64,000 nt of DNA from Pedobacter ginsengisoli (GTDB taxonomy: Bacteria > Bacteroidota > Bacteroidia > Sphingobacteriales > Sphingobacteriaceae): assembly GCF_030244015.1 (NCBI RefSeq), contig NZ_JASSYX010000004.1, forward strand, positions 682,001-746,000, in the 5' to 3' direction. Under the pieces are notes generated by a model. It was given only the letters and a program-made list of their open reading frames with translations, was not told the DNA's origin and made no database searches. Below, one piece after another: positions 24,750 through 33,872 of this stretch. Made by a program: the position numbers and the translations under genes. How positions within the stretch are numbered: position 1 is the first letter of the stretch; each line of letters begins with the position of its first letter.

Positions 24750-26381
24750 TCATTTGATCTGTCTCTTAGGCAGTATAACAGTAAACACAGCGCCATTGCC
24801 GGGTTCACTGTTTGCAAGAATAAAGCCGGAATGGTTTTCTACTATTTTCTTACAGATCGCCAATCCGATACCTGTTCCACTATATTCATTACGTGAATGA
24901 AGCCGGTGAAAAATATCAAATATTTTTTTAGCCTCTTCTTCTTCAAATCCTATTCCATTGTCCTTTATTTCTATAACCGAATATAACTGATTTGGCCTGG
25001 CTTCAGCAATTGAAAGTTCATGCCCATATTTAGCATATCCCGTTATTTCAATTTCCGGCGGTATTTCAGCATCAGTAAATTTTAAAGCATTGGCGATCAG
25101 GTTTTGAAACAACTGCTGTAATTGAGATGGTATGGCATCGGCATCAAGATCAACGGTTACCCTGATCGCCGCCCGACTGATGCCAATGCTAAAATCAAGC
25201 TCTCTAATCGTACCGTTTATCAGTTCTGCAAGATCGGTGGCGATGAAGTTTTTATGATCCCGGGTAGCTCTTGAAAAAGTAAGAAGATCGTTGATCAGGG
25301 CGCGCATTCTTTCGGCCGCATTGCGCATCCGCTCTAAATAATCCAGCGCTTCAGGGGGCAAATGCGCCAAATACTTATCTTTTAGCTTATCCCCAAAGGC
25401 CTGTATCTTTCTCAAGGGTTCCTGCAGGTCATGAGAGGCAACATAGGCAAATTGTTCCAGATCCTGGTTTGAGCGGTTAAGTTCTGTTACTTTTTCTTCA
25501 AGCTGTACCTGTGCCTTTCTTAATTCTGTGACATCCTGCGTGTTCCCTATATAGGCAAAGTTGTTCAGTCCTATTTTCTTATACTCAGCGGTGGAAAGTA
25601 CATGTCTGACCTCTCCGGAGGGCCTTACTATTCTATAATTGATCTTAAATGGGGCTTTATTCTCACGCGCTTTGAAAAAGTTCTTCAAAAATTCATGCAG
25701 ATCCTCTTCATGGACTAACCCCTGATAGAATGCAAAATTAACAAATACAGAATGCGGCAGAAACCCGTGGATATTATACATTTCGTCAGACCAGAGTACA
25801 AATTCTTTGCCGTCCACCCATTCCCAGCTACCGCTATGAGAAACCATTTCTGCTTCCCGTAATAAGGTTTCATTTATTTTTAACTTAAATATAGCATCCT
25901 TTTGCTGGGTGATATCCTGTATTGTTCCTACAAGCTTGTCGTCCTTTTCGATGTAAAAACCCTGGCCAAGCACATATCTTCTTGTCCCGTCCGGCTGTAT
26001 GATCTGATACTCTACAGCAAATGTGGTTTGATTTGAAATGGCAGACCGCAATTCCTTTGCAACTTTATCCCGGTATTCAGGAGCAATTACCTGCTCATTC
26101 AATTCCGCACTGAGCTCAATGCACTTATCTTTAAAACCGTAGATATTATATAGTTCTTCCGACCACCTTACCGTCTTGCTGCCGGGAAAGAGCTCCCAGG
26201 TACCCAAATTAGAAATTCTTTCCGCGAGCCCAAGCAATTCTGCCCTGGCAGAGAGTGTTTCATTTTGTTTCCGCAGCCCGGCCACTTCATTCTTCATCCT
26301 TCGCACTGCCGCCATATTTCTTGCCAGGCAATACGTCACTACTAAAAAAAGCAGGGCGAGGACAATAGTTGCTGTTAACAC
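24750..26381 (-). CDS. Membrane-anchored double-PAS sensor histidine kinase
   Basis: 543 residues. One N-terminal TM helix (about 2-20), a short coiled coil, two PAS domains (about 55-165 and 175-290, both with the WE...WS/SEELYNI-type pattern of PAS_3), a HisKA domain with the acceptor His317 in ASHDLQEPLRK, and an HATPase domain ending in GTGIGLAICKKIVENH. The single TM helix and cytoplasmic PAS pair point to an internal signal. It starts 1 nt after the NtrC-type regulator gene, its likely partner. Confidence 0.92.
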   Translation of the reverse strand: MLTATIVLALLFLVVTYCLARNMAAVRRMKNEVAGLRKQNETLSARAELLGLAERISNLGTWELFPGSKTVRWSEELYNIYGFKDKCIELSAELNEQVIAPEYRDKVAKELRSAISNQTTFAVEYQIIQPDGTRRYVLGQGFYIEKDDKLVGTIQDITQQKDAIFKLKINETLLREAEMVSHSGSWEWVDGKEFVLWSDEMYNIHGFLPHSVFVNFAFYQGLVHEEDLHEFLKNFFKARENKAPFKINYRIVRPSGEVRHVLSTAEYKKIGLNNFAYIGNTQDVTELRKAQVQLEEKVTELNRSNQDLEQFAYVASHDLQEPLRKIQAFGDKLKDKYLAHLPPEALDYLERMRNAAERMRALINDLLTFSRATRDHKNFIATDLAELINGTIRELDFSIGISRAAIRVTVDLDADAIPSQLQQLFQNLIANALKFTDAEIPPEIEITGYAKYGHELSIAEARPNQLYSVIEIKDNGIGFEEEEAKKIFDIFHRLHSRNEYSGTGIGLAICKKIVENHSGFILANSEPGNGAVFTVILPKRQIK

Positions 26382-26382
26382 T

Positions 26383-27783
26383 TTAAGTATCCAAATTAAT
26401 CGCCTTCATTTTATTGTATAAAGTCTTGCGGTCGATATTCAGGATCTTCGCGGCCTTTGTTTTATTGAAGTTAACCTCCCTTAAAACTTTCAGGATGGTT
26501 TCATATTCAGCTTCAAGTGCAGCATTTTTTAGGTCTCTGGGTTTTTCTGCCCTGGCAATTGAGTTTTCTATAGCAGATGCTTTTGCGTAAGTTGAGATTT
26601 CAAGCGGGAGTGCCTTAAGTTGTATCAGCTCGGTTTCCGTAAGTAAAGTAGCTCTTCTTACCACATTCTTAAGTTCCCGGACATTCCCCGGCCAGTTATA
26701 CGTTAAAAAACATTGTTCCACCTCATCAGAGAAACCCTGAACATTCCGGTTGAGTTCCTGATTGGCGCCGTCAAGAAATGTATTGGCAAATATCATAATA
26801 TCCTTCCCTCTCTGACTTAAAGGAGGCAGATCGATGGAGAACTCATTAAACCTATGGTAAAGATCTTCTCTGAATCTTCCTTTTTGGATGGCATTTGCCA
26901 GGTTCTCGTTTGTTGCAACAATAATCCGGACATCCAGCTCAATTTCCTTGGTGCTGCCGATCCGTTTTATTTTTCGTTCCTGAACGGTCCTCAGTAATGC
27001 TGCCTGAATCTCATAGGAAAGGTTCCCCACCTCATCCAAAAACAACGTTCCGCCATTTGCCATCTCAAAATGGCCGATCTTGGTATATAATGCCCCGGTA
27101 AATGAGCCCTTTTCGTGCCCGAAGAATTCACTACCCGCAAGCTCTTTGGTCAAAGAGCCGCAGTCCATGGCCACAAAAGGATTGTTCTTTCTTGGACTGT
27201 TTAAATGGATTGCCTTTGCTACAGATTCTTTCCCGGTACCACTTTCCCCCATTAAGATCACACTGTATGAGGTAGGCGCCACCAGCTGAATCTGCTTTAA
27301 AAGCTCTTTAGATGCCTGACTTTGGCCTACGACAAAGTTTTCTGCCGGATTATAGGTAAGTTTTGTTGTTTTTTGTTTCGGTGTATCCTGCAGTTGTTCC
27401 GAATGGTCTGTATTAAGGGCGATCTGAGTCTCTATTGCCTTATTGATGGTATTTAATATCTCATCAGGATAAAGAGGCTTTGTAATGTAATCATATGCGC
27501 CCAGCTTGATCAGTTCTACTGCTAGTTTTATATCAGAATAACCGGTTATTATAATTACACCAGTGCTTGGGTAGTTCTCTTTTATCTTGATCAGCATCTC
27601 CCTTCCATCGGTATCTTCCAGGCGATAATCACACAAAACAAGGTCATAGGATTCTTTTGCCAAATAATCCATAGCTGCCACGCCGCTTGTTGCAGTTGAA
27701 ACACTAAAAGCATTTCTTACTAAAAATTTTGACAGTAGCAGACCGATGTTAACTTCATCGTCGACAATTAATATTTTTCTCAT
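26383..27783 (-). CDS. NtrC-family sigma-54-dependent response regulator
   Basis: 466 residues: receiver (1-120, acceptor Asp52, Lys102), AAA+ sigma-54 activation domain (about 150-385) with Walker A GESGTGKE (179-186), the sigma-54 contact loop GSFTGA (226-231, a common variant of GAFTGA) and Walker B GGTLFLDEVGN, and a Fis-type helix-turn-helix (about 420-462, TKAAKILNIDRKTLYNKM). It heads the run of kinases and envelope genes. I found no convincing -24/-12 promoter in the window, so its targets are unknown. Confidence 0.95.
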   Translation of the reverse strand: MRKILIVDDEVNIGLLLSKFLVRNAFSVSTATSGVAAMDYLAKESYDLVLCDYRLEDTDGREMLIKIKENYPSTGVIIITGYSDIKLAVELIKLGAYDYITKPLYPDEILNTINKAIETQIALNTDHSEQLQDTPKQKTTKLTYNPAENFVVGQSQASKELLKQIQLVAPTSYSVILMGESGTGKESVAKAIHLNSPRKNNPFVAMDCGSLTKELAGSEFFGHEKGSFTGALYTKIGHFEMANGGTLFLDEVGNLSYEIQAALLRTVQERKIKRIGSTKEIELDVRIIVATNENLANAIQKGRFREDLYHRFNEFSIDLPPLSQRGKDIMIFANTFLDGANQELNRNVQGFSDEVEQCFLTYNWPGNVRELKNVVRRATLLTETELIQLKALPLEISTYAKASAIENSIARAEKPRDLKNAALEAEYETILKVLREVNFNKTKAAKILNIDRKTLYNKMKAINLDT

Positions 27784-27790
27784 ATTGCAA

Positions 27791-27810
27791 GGGTTAGAGC
27801 GGGTTAGAGC
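27791..27810. repeat. Tandem 10-bp direct repeat before the NtrC-type gene
   Basis: GGGTTAGAGC occurs twice in succession, 7 nt from the start codon of the regulator. On the minus strand it covers the expected ribosome-binding region, so it could be a regulatory site or simply a small duplication. Confidence 0.5.
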
Positions 27811-27926
27811 GTATTACGAAATAAATATAATTAGTTTTTTTATGGTGGGCAATATTTTCTACACTTTTCTCAAAAATGCCCCGCTTTATTTATGTCTGTA
27901 AGGAAATACTCCCGGCTAATTAAAAA

Positions 27927-28709
27927 TTACTTACCCGAAAAAGAGGGCTTTCTTTTTTCAAGGAATGCCGCCACCCCTTCTTTAAAGTCGCTCGTGCTAA
28001 AGCATTTACCAAACTCTTCGATTTCCACCTCAAAACCGTTCACATCACTCGACAAGGAAGAATTGACCGCCTTTATGGCTCCAGCTATAGCAAGGGGTGC
28101 CCTCTGCCTGATCTTATCAAGGATCTCCTCAGCTTTTTGGATCAGTTCAGCGGCTGCGACCACATAATTTACCAGTCCGATTTTCTCAGCCTGAAAAGCC
28201 GTTATCATGTCACCGGTGGTGATCATCTCTATTGCTTTTCCTTTTCCAACAATTTTAGTTAGCCTTTGGGTACCTCCGTAACCGGGGATAAGACCGAGCG
28301 TCACTTCGGGTAAGCCCATTTTTGCATGCTCCGAAGCAATGCGTATGTGACAGGCTAGTGCCAGTTCCAAACCACCGCCAAGCGCAAATCCATTTATGGC
28401 TGCAATGACCGGTTTACTGCAATTTTCGATTGCATCAAATACCATCTTCTGGCCATTTCTTGCCAGGGCTTCCCCTTCCACGGAATCGTAGTCCGAAAAT
28501 TCAGAAATATCTGCTCCCGCAACAAATGCCTTATCTCCCGCCCCGGTCAAAAGCACCCCTCTTATCTGGTCACTTTTTGAAGCAAGGACAATTACATCAG
28601 CAAGTTCCGCCAGAGTTTCTTTATTTAAAGCATTTAGTTTATGCTCCCTGTTAATGGTCACGTAGAGGATCTGATCCTGTATGCGGGATAAAATATGTGC
28701 GTATTCCAT
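27927..28709 (-). CDS. Enoyl-CoA hydratase/isomerase family protein
   Basis: 260 residues, full-length crotonase fold. The oxyanion-hole segments AGADI (65-69) and NGFALGGGLELALAC (106-120) are present, as are both catalytic glutamates of hydratases, Glu115 and Glu135 (GLPEVTLGLIPGYGGTQRL). It would hydrate short-chain enoyl-CoA esters. It follows a B12-binding protein gene by 3 nt, suggesting a role in branched-chain amino-acid or propionate breakdown rather than general beta-oxidation; that is inference from linkage. Confidence 0.9.
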   Translation of the reverse strand: MEYAHILSRIQDQILYVTINREHKLNALNKETLAELADVIVLASKSDQIRGVLLTGAGDKAFVAGADISEFSDYDSVEGEALARNGQKMVFDAIENCSKPVIAAINGFALGGGLELALACHIRIASEHAKMGLPEVTLGLIPGYGGTQRLTKIVGKGKAIEMITTGDMITAFQAEKIGLVNYVVAAAELIQKAEEILDKIRQRAPLAIAGAIKAVNSSLSSDVNGFEVEIEEFGKCFSTSDFKEGVAAFLEKRKPSFSGK

Positions 28710-28712
28710 TCG

Positions 28713-29132
28713 CTAAAATTTTCTGTTCTCGGCTACCCAGCCCTTTATATAACTTACAATAGCTACCATGGTAGTTCCTGGCGCAAACAATTCGCCAACA
28801 CCCATTGCCTTTAGTTTAACGATATCCCCTTCAGGAATGATACCTCCACCAGTTAGCAGGACATTACCCAGATTCTTTTCTTTCATTACTTCGATGATCC
28901 TGGGAAAAACTGTCATGTGCGCGCCTGACAGAATCGATATGCCTATGGCATCCACGTCCTCCTGCAATGCGGTATTAACCACCATTTCCGGTGTTTGCCG
29001 GAGCCCGGTATAGATTACCTCCATGCCCGCATCTCTTAACGATGTGGCGATCACCTTGGCTCCCCTATCGTGCCCGTCTAATCCTACTTTCGCCACCAAA
29101 ACCCGTATCGGCCTGTCTAATGTACTGCTCAT
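28713..29132 (-). CDS. Free-standing cobalamin-binding domain (acyl-CoA mutase small-subunit type)
   Basis: 139 residues comprising only a B12-binding domain: VLVAKVGLDGHDRGAKVIA holds the DxHxxG motif with the lower-ligand His21, followed by SGAHMTVFPRI and LLTGGGIIPEGD. It matches the C-terminal domain of methylmalonyl-CoA mutase and the small subunit of two-part mutases. The catalytic (TIM-barrel) subunit is not in the window. Cotranscribed with the enoyl-CoA hydratase. Confidence 0.88.
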   Translation of the reverse strand: MSSTLDRPIRVLVAKVGLDGHDRGAKVIATSLRDAGMEVIYTGLRQTPEMVVNTALQEDVDAIGISILSGAHMTVFPRIIEVMKEKNLGNVLLTGGGIIPEGDIVKLKAMGVGELFAPGTTMVAIVSYIKGWVAENRKF

Positions 29133-29182
29133 AATTTATACGATAGTGCTGGGTAAATGTAATGAAATTAGCCGTTTTATGT

Positions 29183-29190
29183 TAACTTTG
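29183..29190 (+). promoter_or_regulatory. -7 promoter box for glnS
   Basis: TAACTTTG, exact TAnnTTTG, 20 nt upstream of the ATG at 29211. Confidence 0.5.
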
Positions 29191-29210
29191 ACCCTAAAAT
29201 TACAGTTTTT

Positions 29211-30872
29211 ATGAGTGAGGAAAGATCATTGAACTTTATAGAAGAGATCATTGAAAACGATTTAAGCAGCGGAAAATACGAAACCCTGATCACGCGTTTT
29301 CCACCGGAACCCAACGGATATTTGCATATAGGCCACGCAAAAGCCATATGTCTCAATTTCGGACTTACTCAGAAATACGGAGGCTACACCAACCTGCGAT
29401 TCGACGATACCAATCCGGTGACAGAGAAAACAGAATATGTAGACAGTCAGCAACACGACATCAAATGGCTTGGATTCCAGTGGAAAAATGAACTTTATAC
29501 CTCTGATTACTTCGATACCCTTTACGATTACGCCGTTACCTTAATAAAAAAAGGCCTGGCCTATGTTGACCATAGTACAGCCGAAGAGATTGCAGAGTTG
29601 AAAGGCACACCAACAGAGGCCGGCAAGAACAGTCCTTACAGAAGTCGCAGCATAGAAGAAAATTTAGATCTGTTCGGTCGTATGAAAGCTGGAGAGTTCC
29701 CCGACGGCGCATGCACTTTGCGCGCCCTGATAGATATGGCGAGCCCTAACATGATCATGCGTGACCCTGTCATCTACCGGATCAAGCATGCAGCCCATCA
29801 CCGGACCGGGGACAAATGGTGCATATACCCGATGTATGACTTCGCCCATGGTCAAAGCGACAGCATTGAGACCATCACACATTCTATCTGTACGCTCGAA
29901 TATGTACCCCACCGTGAACTTTACGATTGGTTAATCGAGAAATTAGAGATCTTTCCGTCCAAACAATATGAATTTGCCCGTTTAAATGTATCCTATACAG
30001 TAATGAGCAAGCGTAAGCTCCTTCAACTCGTCAACGAAGGGGTTGTAAGCGGATGGGATGATCCCCGAATGCCTACCATTAGCGGACTAAGACGAAGAGG
30101 CTATACCCCCGAAAGCATTCGTGAGTTTTGCGAAAGGATAGGAATTGCCAAAAGGGAAAACCTGATCGAGCTGAGCCTCCTGGAATTTTGTGTCCGCGAG
30201 CATCTCAACAAAACTGCAACCAGAGTAATGGCCGTATTAGATCCGATAAAACTAATCATAACCAACTACCCTGAGGGAAAAGAGGAAATACTTATTGGAG
30301 AAAACAATCCTGAAGCAGAAGATAAAGGCGGATCAAGGGAAATTCCATTCAGCAATGAACTTTGGATAGAACGCGAAGACTTTATGGAAGAGCCTGCAAA
30401 GAAATGGTTTAGACTGGCCCCGGGTGCTCTGGTCAGGTTAAAGCACGCCTACATCGTAAAATGCGACTCTTTCGTTAAAGACGCAGAAGGTAATATTACC
30501 GAATTGAGATGCAGCTATGTTCCTGAATCAAAAAGTGGAGAAGACACAAGCGGCATCAATGTCAAAGGAACTATTCATTGGGTAAGCAGCAAACACGCTA
30601 AACATGCGGAGGTCAGAATGTATGACCGGCTGTTTACAGCAGAGTCCCCTGACAGCGAAGACGGGGACTTCAAGGACTACCTTAACCCGGACAGTATCAC
30701 CGTAATAAAACAAGCCTATATTGAACCTTATCTGACCGATGCCAACAGGGATTCGAAATATCAGTTCATACGAAAAGGTTACTATTGTCTTGATAAAGAT
30801 TCCTCACCGGAACATCTGATATTTAACCGTACTGTTTCCTTAAAAGACGCCTGGGCAAAAACAAATAAGTAA
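29211..30872 (+). CDS. glnS: Glutamine--tRNA ligase
   Basis: 553 residues, class I synthetase. The HIGH motif is at 39-42 (PPEPNGYLHIGHAKAI), the KMSKS-equivalent is VMSKRKL near residue 266, and the anticodon-binding beta-barrel domains fill the C-terminal half. The N-terminal start MSEERSLNFIEEIIENDL is typical. Presence of both glnS and a separate gltX means direct glutaminylation. The gene is convergent with the amidase gene, whose stop is 1 nt away. Confidence 0.96.
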   Translation: MSEERSLNFIEEIIENDLSSGKYETLITRFPPEPNGYLHIGHAKAICLNFGLTQKYGGYTNLRFDDTNPVTEKTEYVDSQQHDIKWLGFQWKNELYTSDYFDTLYDYAVTLIKKGLAYVDHSTAEEIAELKGTPTEAGKNSPYRSRSIEENLDLFGRMKAGEFPDGACTLRALIDMASPNMIMRDPVIYRIKHAAHHRTGDKWCIYPMYDFAHGQSDSIETITHSICTLEYVPHRELYDWLIEKLEIFPSKQYEFARLNVSYTVMSKRKLLQLVNEGVVSGWDDPRMPTISGLRRRGYTPESIREFCERIGIAKRENLIELSLLEFCVREHLNKTATRVMAVLDPIKLIITNYPEGKEEILIGENNPEAEDKGGSREIPFSNELWIEREDFMEEPAKKWFRLAPGALVRLKHAYIVKCDSFVKDAEGNITELRCSYVPESKSGEDTSGINVKGTIHWVSSKHAKHAEVRMYDRLFTAESPDSEDGDFKDYLNPDSITVIKQAYIEPYLTDANRDSKYQFIRKGYYCLDKDSSPEHLIFNRTVSLKDAWAKTNK

Positions 30873-30873
30873 C

Positions 30874-31707
30874 TTACATATACTTTTTATACAAGTTAAA
30901 CAAGATCAGTTTATCTGCCGGAGTTAGCATTGGGCTGATATCTGTTTGAACAAAATGACGTTTAAATGCCGTAATCGCCGCGGACAGATTCTTAACGTCA
31001 TACCCAATAATTCTTAATGCAGCCGTAGTATCAAAATCTGCAGGAGGCATTAAAAGCACGTCATCATACCAAAATCCAAAACCCTTTTTTGCCAATACCT
31101 TCCAGGGAAACTTATTCGGATCCGGCTTTCTGGTCGGCGCAATATCTGCGTGTCCGATAAAGTTAGCAACAGGAATATTGTATCTTTTCTTAACAGCGGC
31201 CAGTACTTCCAGCAAGCTTTTAATCTGCGCCTCTGGATAGGGCTCATCTCCATTATTGTCAATTTCTATTCCTATTGATGAGGAATTCAGGTCTGTATCA
31301 TTACCCCATTTCCCAACTCCCGCATGCTGTGCCCTAAGATAATCGTTGACCATCTGGAATATTTTACCATCCCGGCCAATCACATAATGAGCGCTAACCT
31401 GTGTTCTGGTAATGGTGAAAGTCTTTAGGGTCTGATCGGAAGAATTTTGTGCAGTATGGTGCAGAATCACAAAATTTGGTTTGCGTATGCCAAAATTTAC
31501 AGATCCTACCCATGCTTGTTCCTTAAGGTCAACAGTTGTTATTTCCTGATTTAGCGGCGGAGTCGTCTTAATGATATTTGCGAATCCTTTTGCCTGCTTT
31601 TTATACACCTTTTCGCTTGCTGCATACTTATTTGTTGAACACGAGGCCAATAAAATTGCTAAAATCATTAACAGTTCCGTCCCCTTTGTTTTATTTTGAG
31701 ATTTCAT
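30874..31707 (-). CDS. N-acetylmuramoyl-L-alanine amidase lipoprotein (Amidase_2 family)
   Basis: 277 residues. Lipoprotein signal ends in LAILLASC (Cys23). The amidase_2/AmpD-like zinc site is visible as the first His in FVILHHTAQ and the later FIGHADIAPTRKPDPN block; SSSIGIEIDNNG lies between. A helical C-terminal region (about 215-277, TPADKLILFNLYKKYM) resembles a small accessory domain. It would cleave the amide between N-acetylmuramic acid and the peptide stem at the cell envelope, in wall turnover or muropeptide recycling. Confidence 0.9.
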   Translation of the reverse strand: MKSQNKTKGTELLMILAILLASCSTNKYAASEKVYKKQAKGFANIIKTTPPLNQEITTVDLKEQAWVGSVNFGIRKPNFVILHHTAQNSSDQTLKTFTITRTQVSAHYVIGRDGKIFQMVNDYLRAQHAGVGKWGNDTDLNSSSIGIEIDNNGDEPYPEAQIKSLLEVLAAVKKRYNIPVANFIGHADIAPTRKPDPNKFPWKVLAKKGFGFWYDDVLLMPPADFDTTAALRIIGYDVKNLSAAITAFKRHFVQTDISPMLTPADKLILFNLYKKYM

Positions 31708-31824
31708 AATATGTGTTTAAGATGTGAAATTACTATTTTTTACTATTTTAGCCGCAATTGAATTGAGCTTGTATCAACAAGCCGTTGTAATAACCATTTA
31801 TTGACTTACAAAACTAGCTTCCAC

Positions 31825-33501
31825 ATGAAATACATAAACAAGGCTGCTGTTTTCCTTGCAGGACTTTCGATCGCCGCAGGAATTATCTCCTGCAACAATG
31901 CCACGAAAGAAAACAATACAGCGCATAAAGCCGCCGCATCCGATAGTCTCCAAAAATACGTCGACAGCAGACTGGCCATTTATGAAAAAGTTAAGCTTAC
32001 AACCGACCTGAACAGTCTTACGGTCAGCGAGCGCAAAATACTGCCCCTGCTTATCCAGGCTGCGCAAATTATGGATGAGCTTTTTTGGAAGCAGGCTTAT
32101 CCGCAGCGCGACAGCCTGCTGTCCACAATAAAAGATGAGAAAACAAAATCTTTTATCTGGATCAATTATGGCCCCTGGGACAGGCTCAATGGAGATAAGC
32201 CTTTTGTTGCCGGCATTGGGCCTAAACCAGATGCGGGCACATTTTATCCGGTAAACATGACCAAATCCGCACTTGACAAATCAAAAGTAAAAGATAAGTA
32301 TGGCCAGTATTCCGTGATTATGAGTGACGGTAAGGGCCGGCTGACCTCTGTCCCTTATTCAGCACTATATGCAACGGAATTGCAAAAGGCATCATCTCTA
32401 TTAAAACAAGCAGCGCTGCTCGCAGAAGATGAAGGCTTTAAAAAGTACCTGAACCTTCGTGCCGATGCGCTCACAACGGACAACTATACTGCCAGCGATT
32501 ATGCCTGGCTGGACATGAAAACCAACGGCCTGGACATTATTATAGGCCCCATAGAGAACTACGAAGACAAATTGTTTAATGCAAGGGCGTCATTTGAAGC
32601 CTACGTCCTGGTAAAAGATAAAATCTGGAGCAAACGCCTTGCAAAGTATGTTAAAATGCTTCCCGCTTTACAGCAAGGCCTGCCGGTAGCGGCAAAGTAT
32701 AAAAAAGAAACGCCGGGTACAGATTCTGAACTGAACGCATATGATGTCGTCTATTATGCGGGCGACTGCAATGCCGGATCAAAAACTATCGCCGTAAACC
32801 TGCCAAATGACGAAGTCATTCAGCAAAAGAAAGGAACACGGCGTTCGCAACTGAAAAATGCAATGAAAGCCAAATTCGACAAAATCCTGATTCCAATTGC
32901 AAAAGAACTCATCGACAGGGAGCAGCAGCAATACATCAGTTTTGATGCTTTTTTTGCTAATGTGATGTTTCATGAAGTTGCTCATGGACTTGGTATTAAA
33001 AAAACTGTCACAGGCAAAGGCTTTGTCAAAGAAGCTTTACAGGAACAGTATTCCTGGCTAGAAGAAGGAAAAGCCGATGTACTGGGCCTTTATATGGTCA
33101 CCGGATTGCTAAAAAAGGGCGAACTTGAAGGAGACATTAAACAATACTATGCCACTTACATGGCAGGCATCCTGCGTTCCGTCCGTTTTGGCGCATCCAG
33201 CGCACATGGCAAGGCAAACATGCAGTGCTTTAACTTCTTCAAAGAAAACGGCGCTTTCATTAGAAGTGCAAATGGCACCTATAAAGTAGACTTCGTTAAA
33301 TTTGAAGAGTCAATGAATAAACTGAGCAGCCTGATTATCACTTTACAGGGCAACGGCGATAAAGCCGCCGTTGAAAAGATCCAAAAAGAAAAAGCTGTTA
33401 TTCCCACTGAACTTCAGGGCGATCTGGACAGACTTACAAAAAAGGGAATTCCTGTTGATATCGTATTCGAACAGGGCGCTGATGTTTTAGGTGTAAAATA
33501 A
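31825..33501 (+). CDS. M49-like zinc metallopeptidase lipoprotein
   Basis: 558 residues. The ATG at 31825 begins a lipoprotein signal (MKYINKAAVFLAGLSIAAGIISC, Cys23), which decides against the earlier frame start. The zinc site is His383-Glu384-x-x-His387 (HEVAHGLG) with a downstream EEGKAD block (413-418) that matches the EECRAD-type third-ligand motif of dipeptidyl peptidase III. The motif is the five-residue HExxH rather than HExxGH, and the two motifs are about 30 residues apart, closer than in classical DPP III. Confident that it is a zinc peptidase; substrate and exact family are tentative. Confidence 0.7.
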   Translation: MKYINKAAVFLAGLSIAAGIISCNNATKENNTAHKAAASDSLQKYVDSRLAIYEKVKLTTDLNSLTVSERKILPLLIQAAQIMDELFWKQAYPQRDSLLSTIKDEKTKSFIWINYGPWDRLNGDKPFVAGIGPKPDAGTFYPVNMTKSALDKSKVKDKYGQYSVIMSDGKGRLTSVPYSALYATELQKASSLLKQAALLAEDEGFKKYLNLRADALTTDNYTASDYAWLDMKTNGLDIIIGPIENYEDKLFNARASFEAYVLVKDKIWSKRLAKYVKMLPALQQGLPVAAKYKKETPGTDSELNAYDVVYYAGDCNAGSKTIAVNLPNDEVIQQKKGTRRSQLKNAMKAKFDKILIPIAKELIDREQQQYISFDAFFANVMFHEVAHGLGIKKTVTGKGFVKEALQEQYSWLEEGKADVLGLYMVTGLLKKGELEGDIKQYYATYMAGILRSVRFGASSAHGKANMQCFNFFKENGAFIRSANGTYKVDFVKFEESMNKLSSLIITLQGNGDKAAVEKIQKEKAVIPTELQGDLDRLTKKGIPVDIVFEQGADVLGVK

Positions 33502-33503
33502 GG

Positions 33504-33872
33504 TTATGTCCGCAGGTGCTTGCTGATGATATTTTCCAGTTCCTGGATATCAAAGGGCTTAGATAAAAAGCCGTCTGCGCCTGCCTGCTGTGCTAAAGAC
33601 TCCACATCATTGTTTGCCGAAAAATAAATAACAGGTATATTTTTTAACGTGCCGTGTCTTTTGAGTGCTCTCGTAGCATCAATTCCACCCACGTCCGGCA
33701 ACCAGTTATCCATAAAAATAATGTCTGGAGTATAGGCCATCACCTGATCTACAATGTTGTTGGAAGTAGATGAAGTCTTAATGTCATACCCTGCATCTTC
33801 AAGAATTATGGTGCATAAATCTAAAATATCGGCATTGTCATCAAAAACAAAGACTTTTTTGTTCCTATTCAT
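33504..33872 (-). CDS. Single-domain response regulator (receiver)
   Basis: 122 residues, one receiver domain: Asp11-Asp12 acid pocket, acceptor Asp55 in IIFMDNWLP, conserved Ser in VIYFSAN and Lys in FLSKPFD. No output domain, so it acts by protein contact. It is the last gene of the six-gene signalling cluster, overlapping cheB by 8 nt. Its stop is 2 nt from that of the convergent peptidase gene. Confidence 0.92.
   Translation of the reverse strand: MNRNKKVFVFDDNADILDLCTIILEDAGYDIKTSSTSNNIVDQVMAYTPDIIFMDNWLPDVGGIDATRALKRHGTLKNIPVIYFSANNDVESLAQQAGADGFLSKPFDIQELENIISKHLRT

Noticed and set aside
26383..27926. Sigma-54 promoter near the NtrC-type gene
   Set aside because: No TGGC-N8-TTGC match with proper spacing was seen in the spacers at 27784-27926 and 22168-22215.
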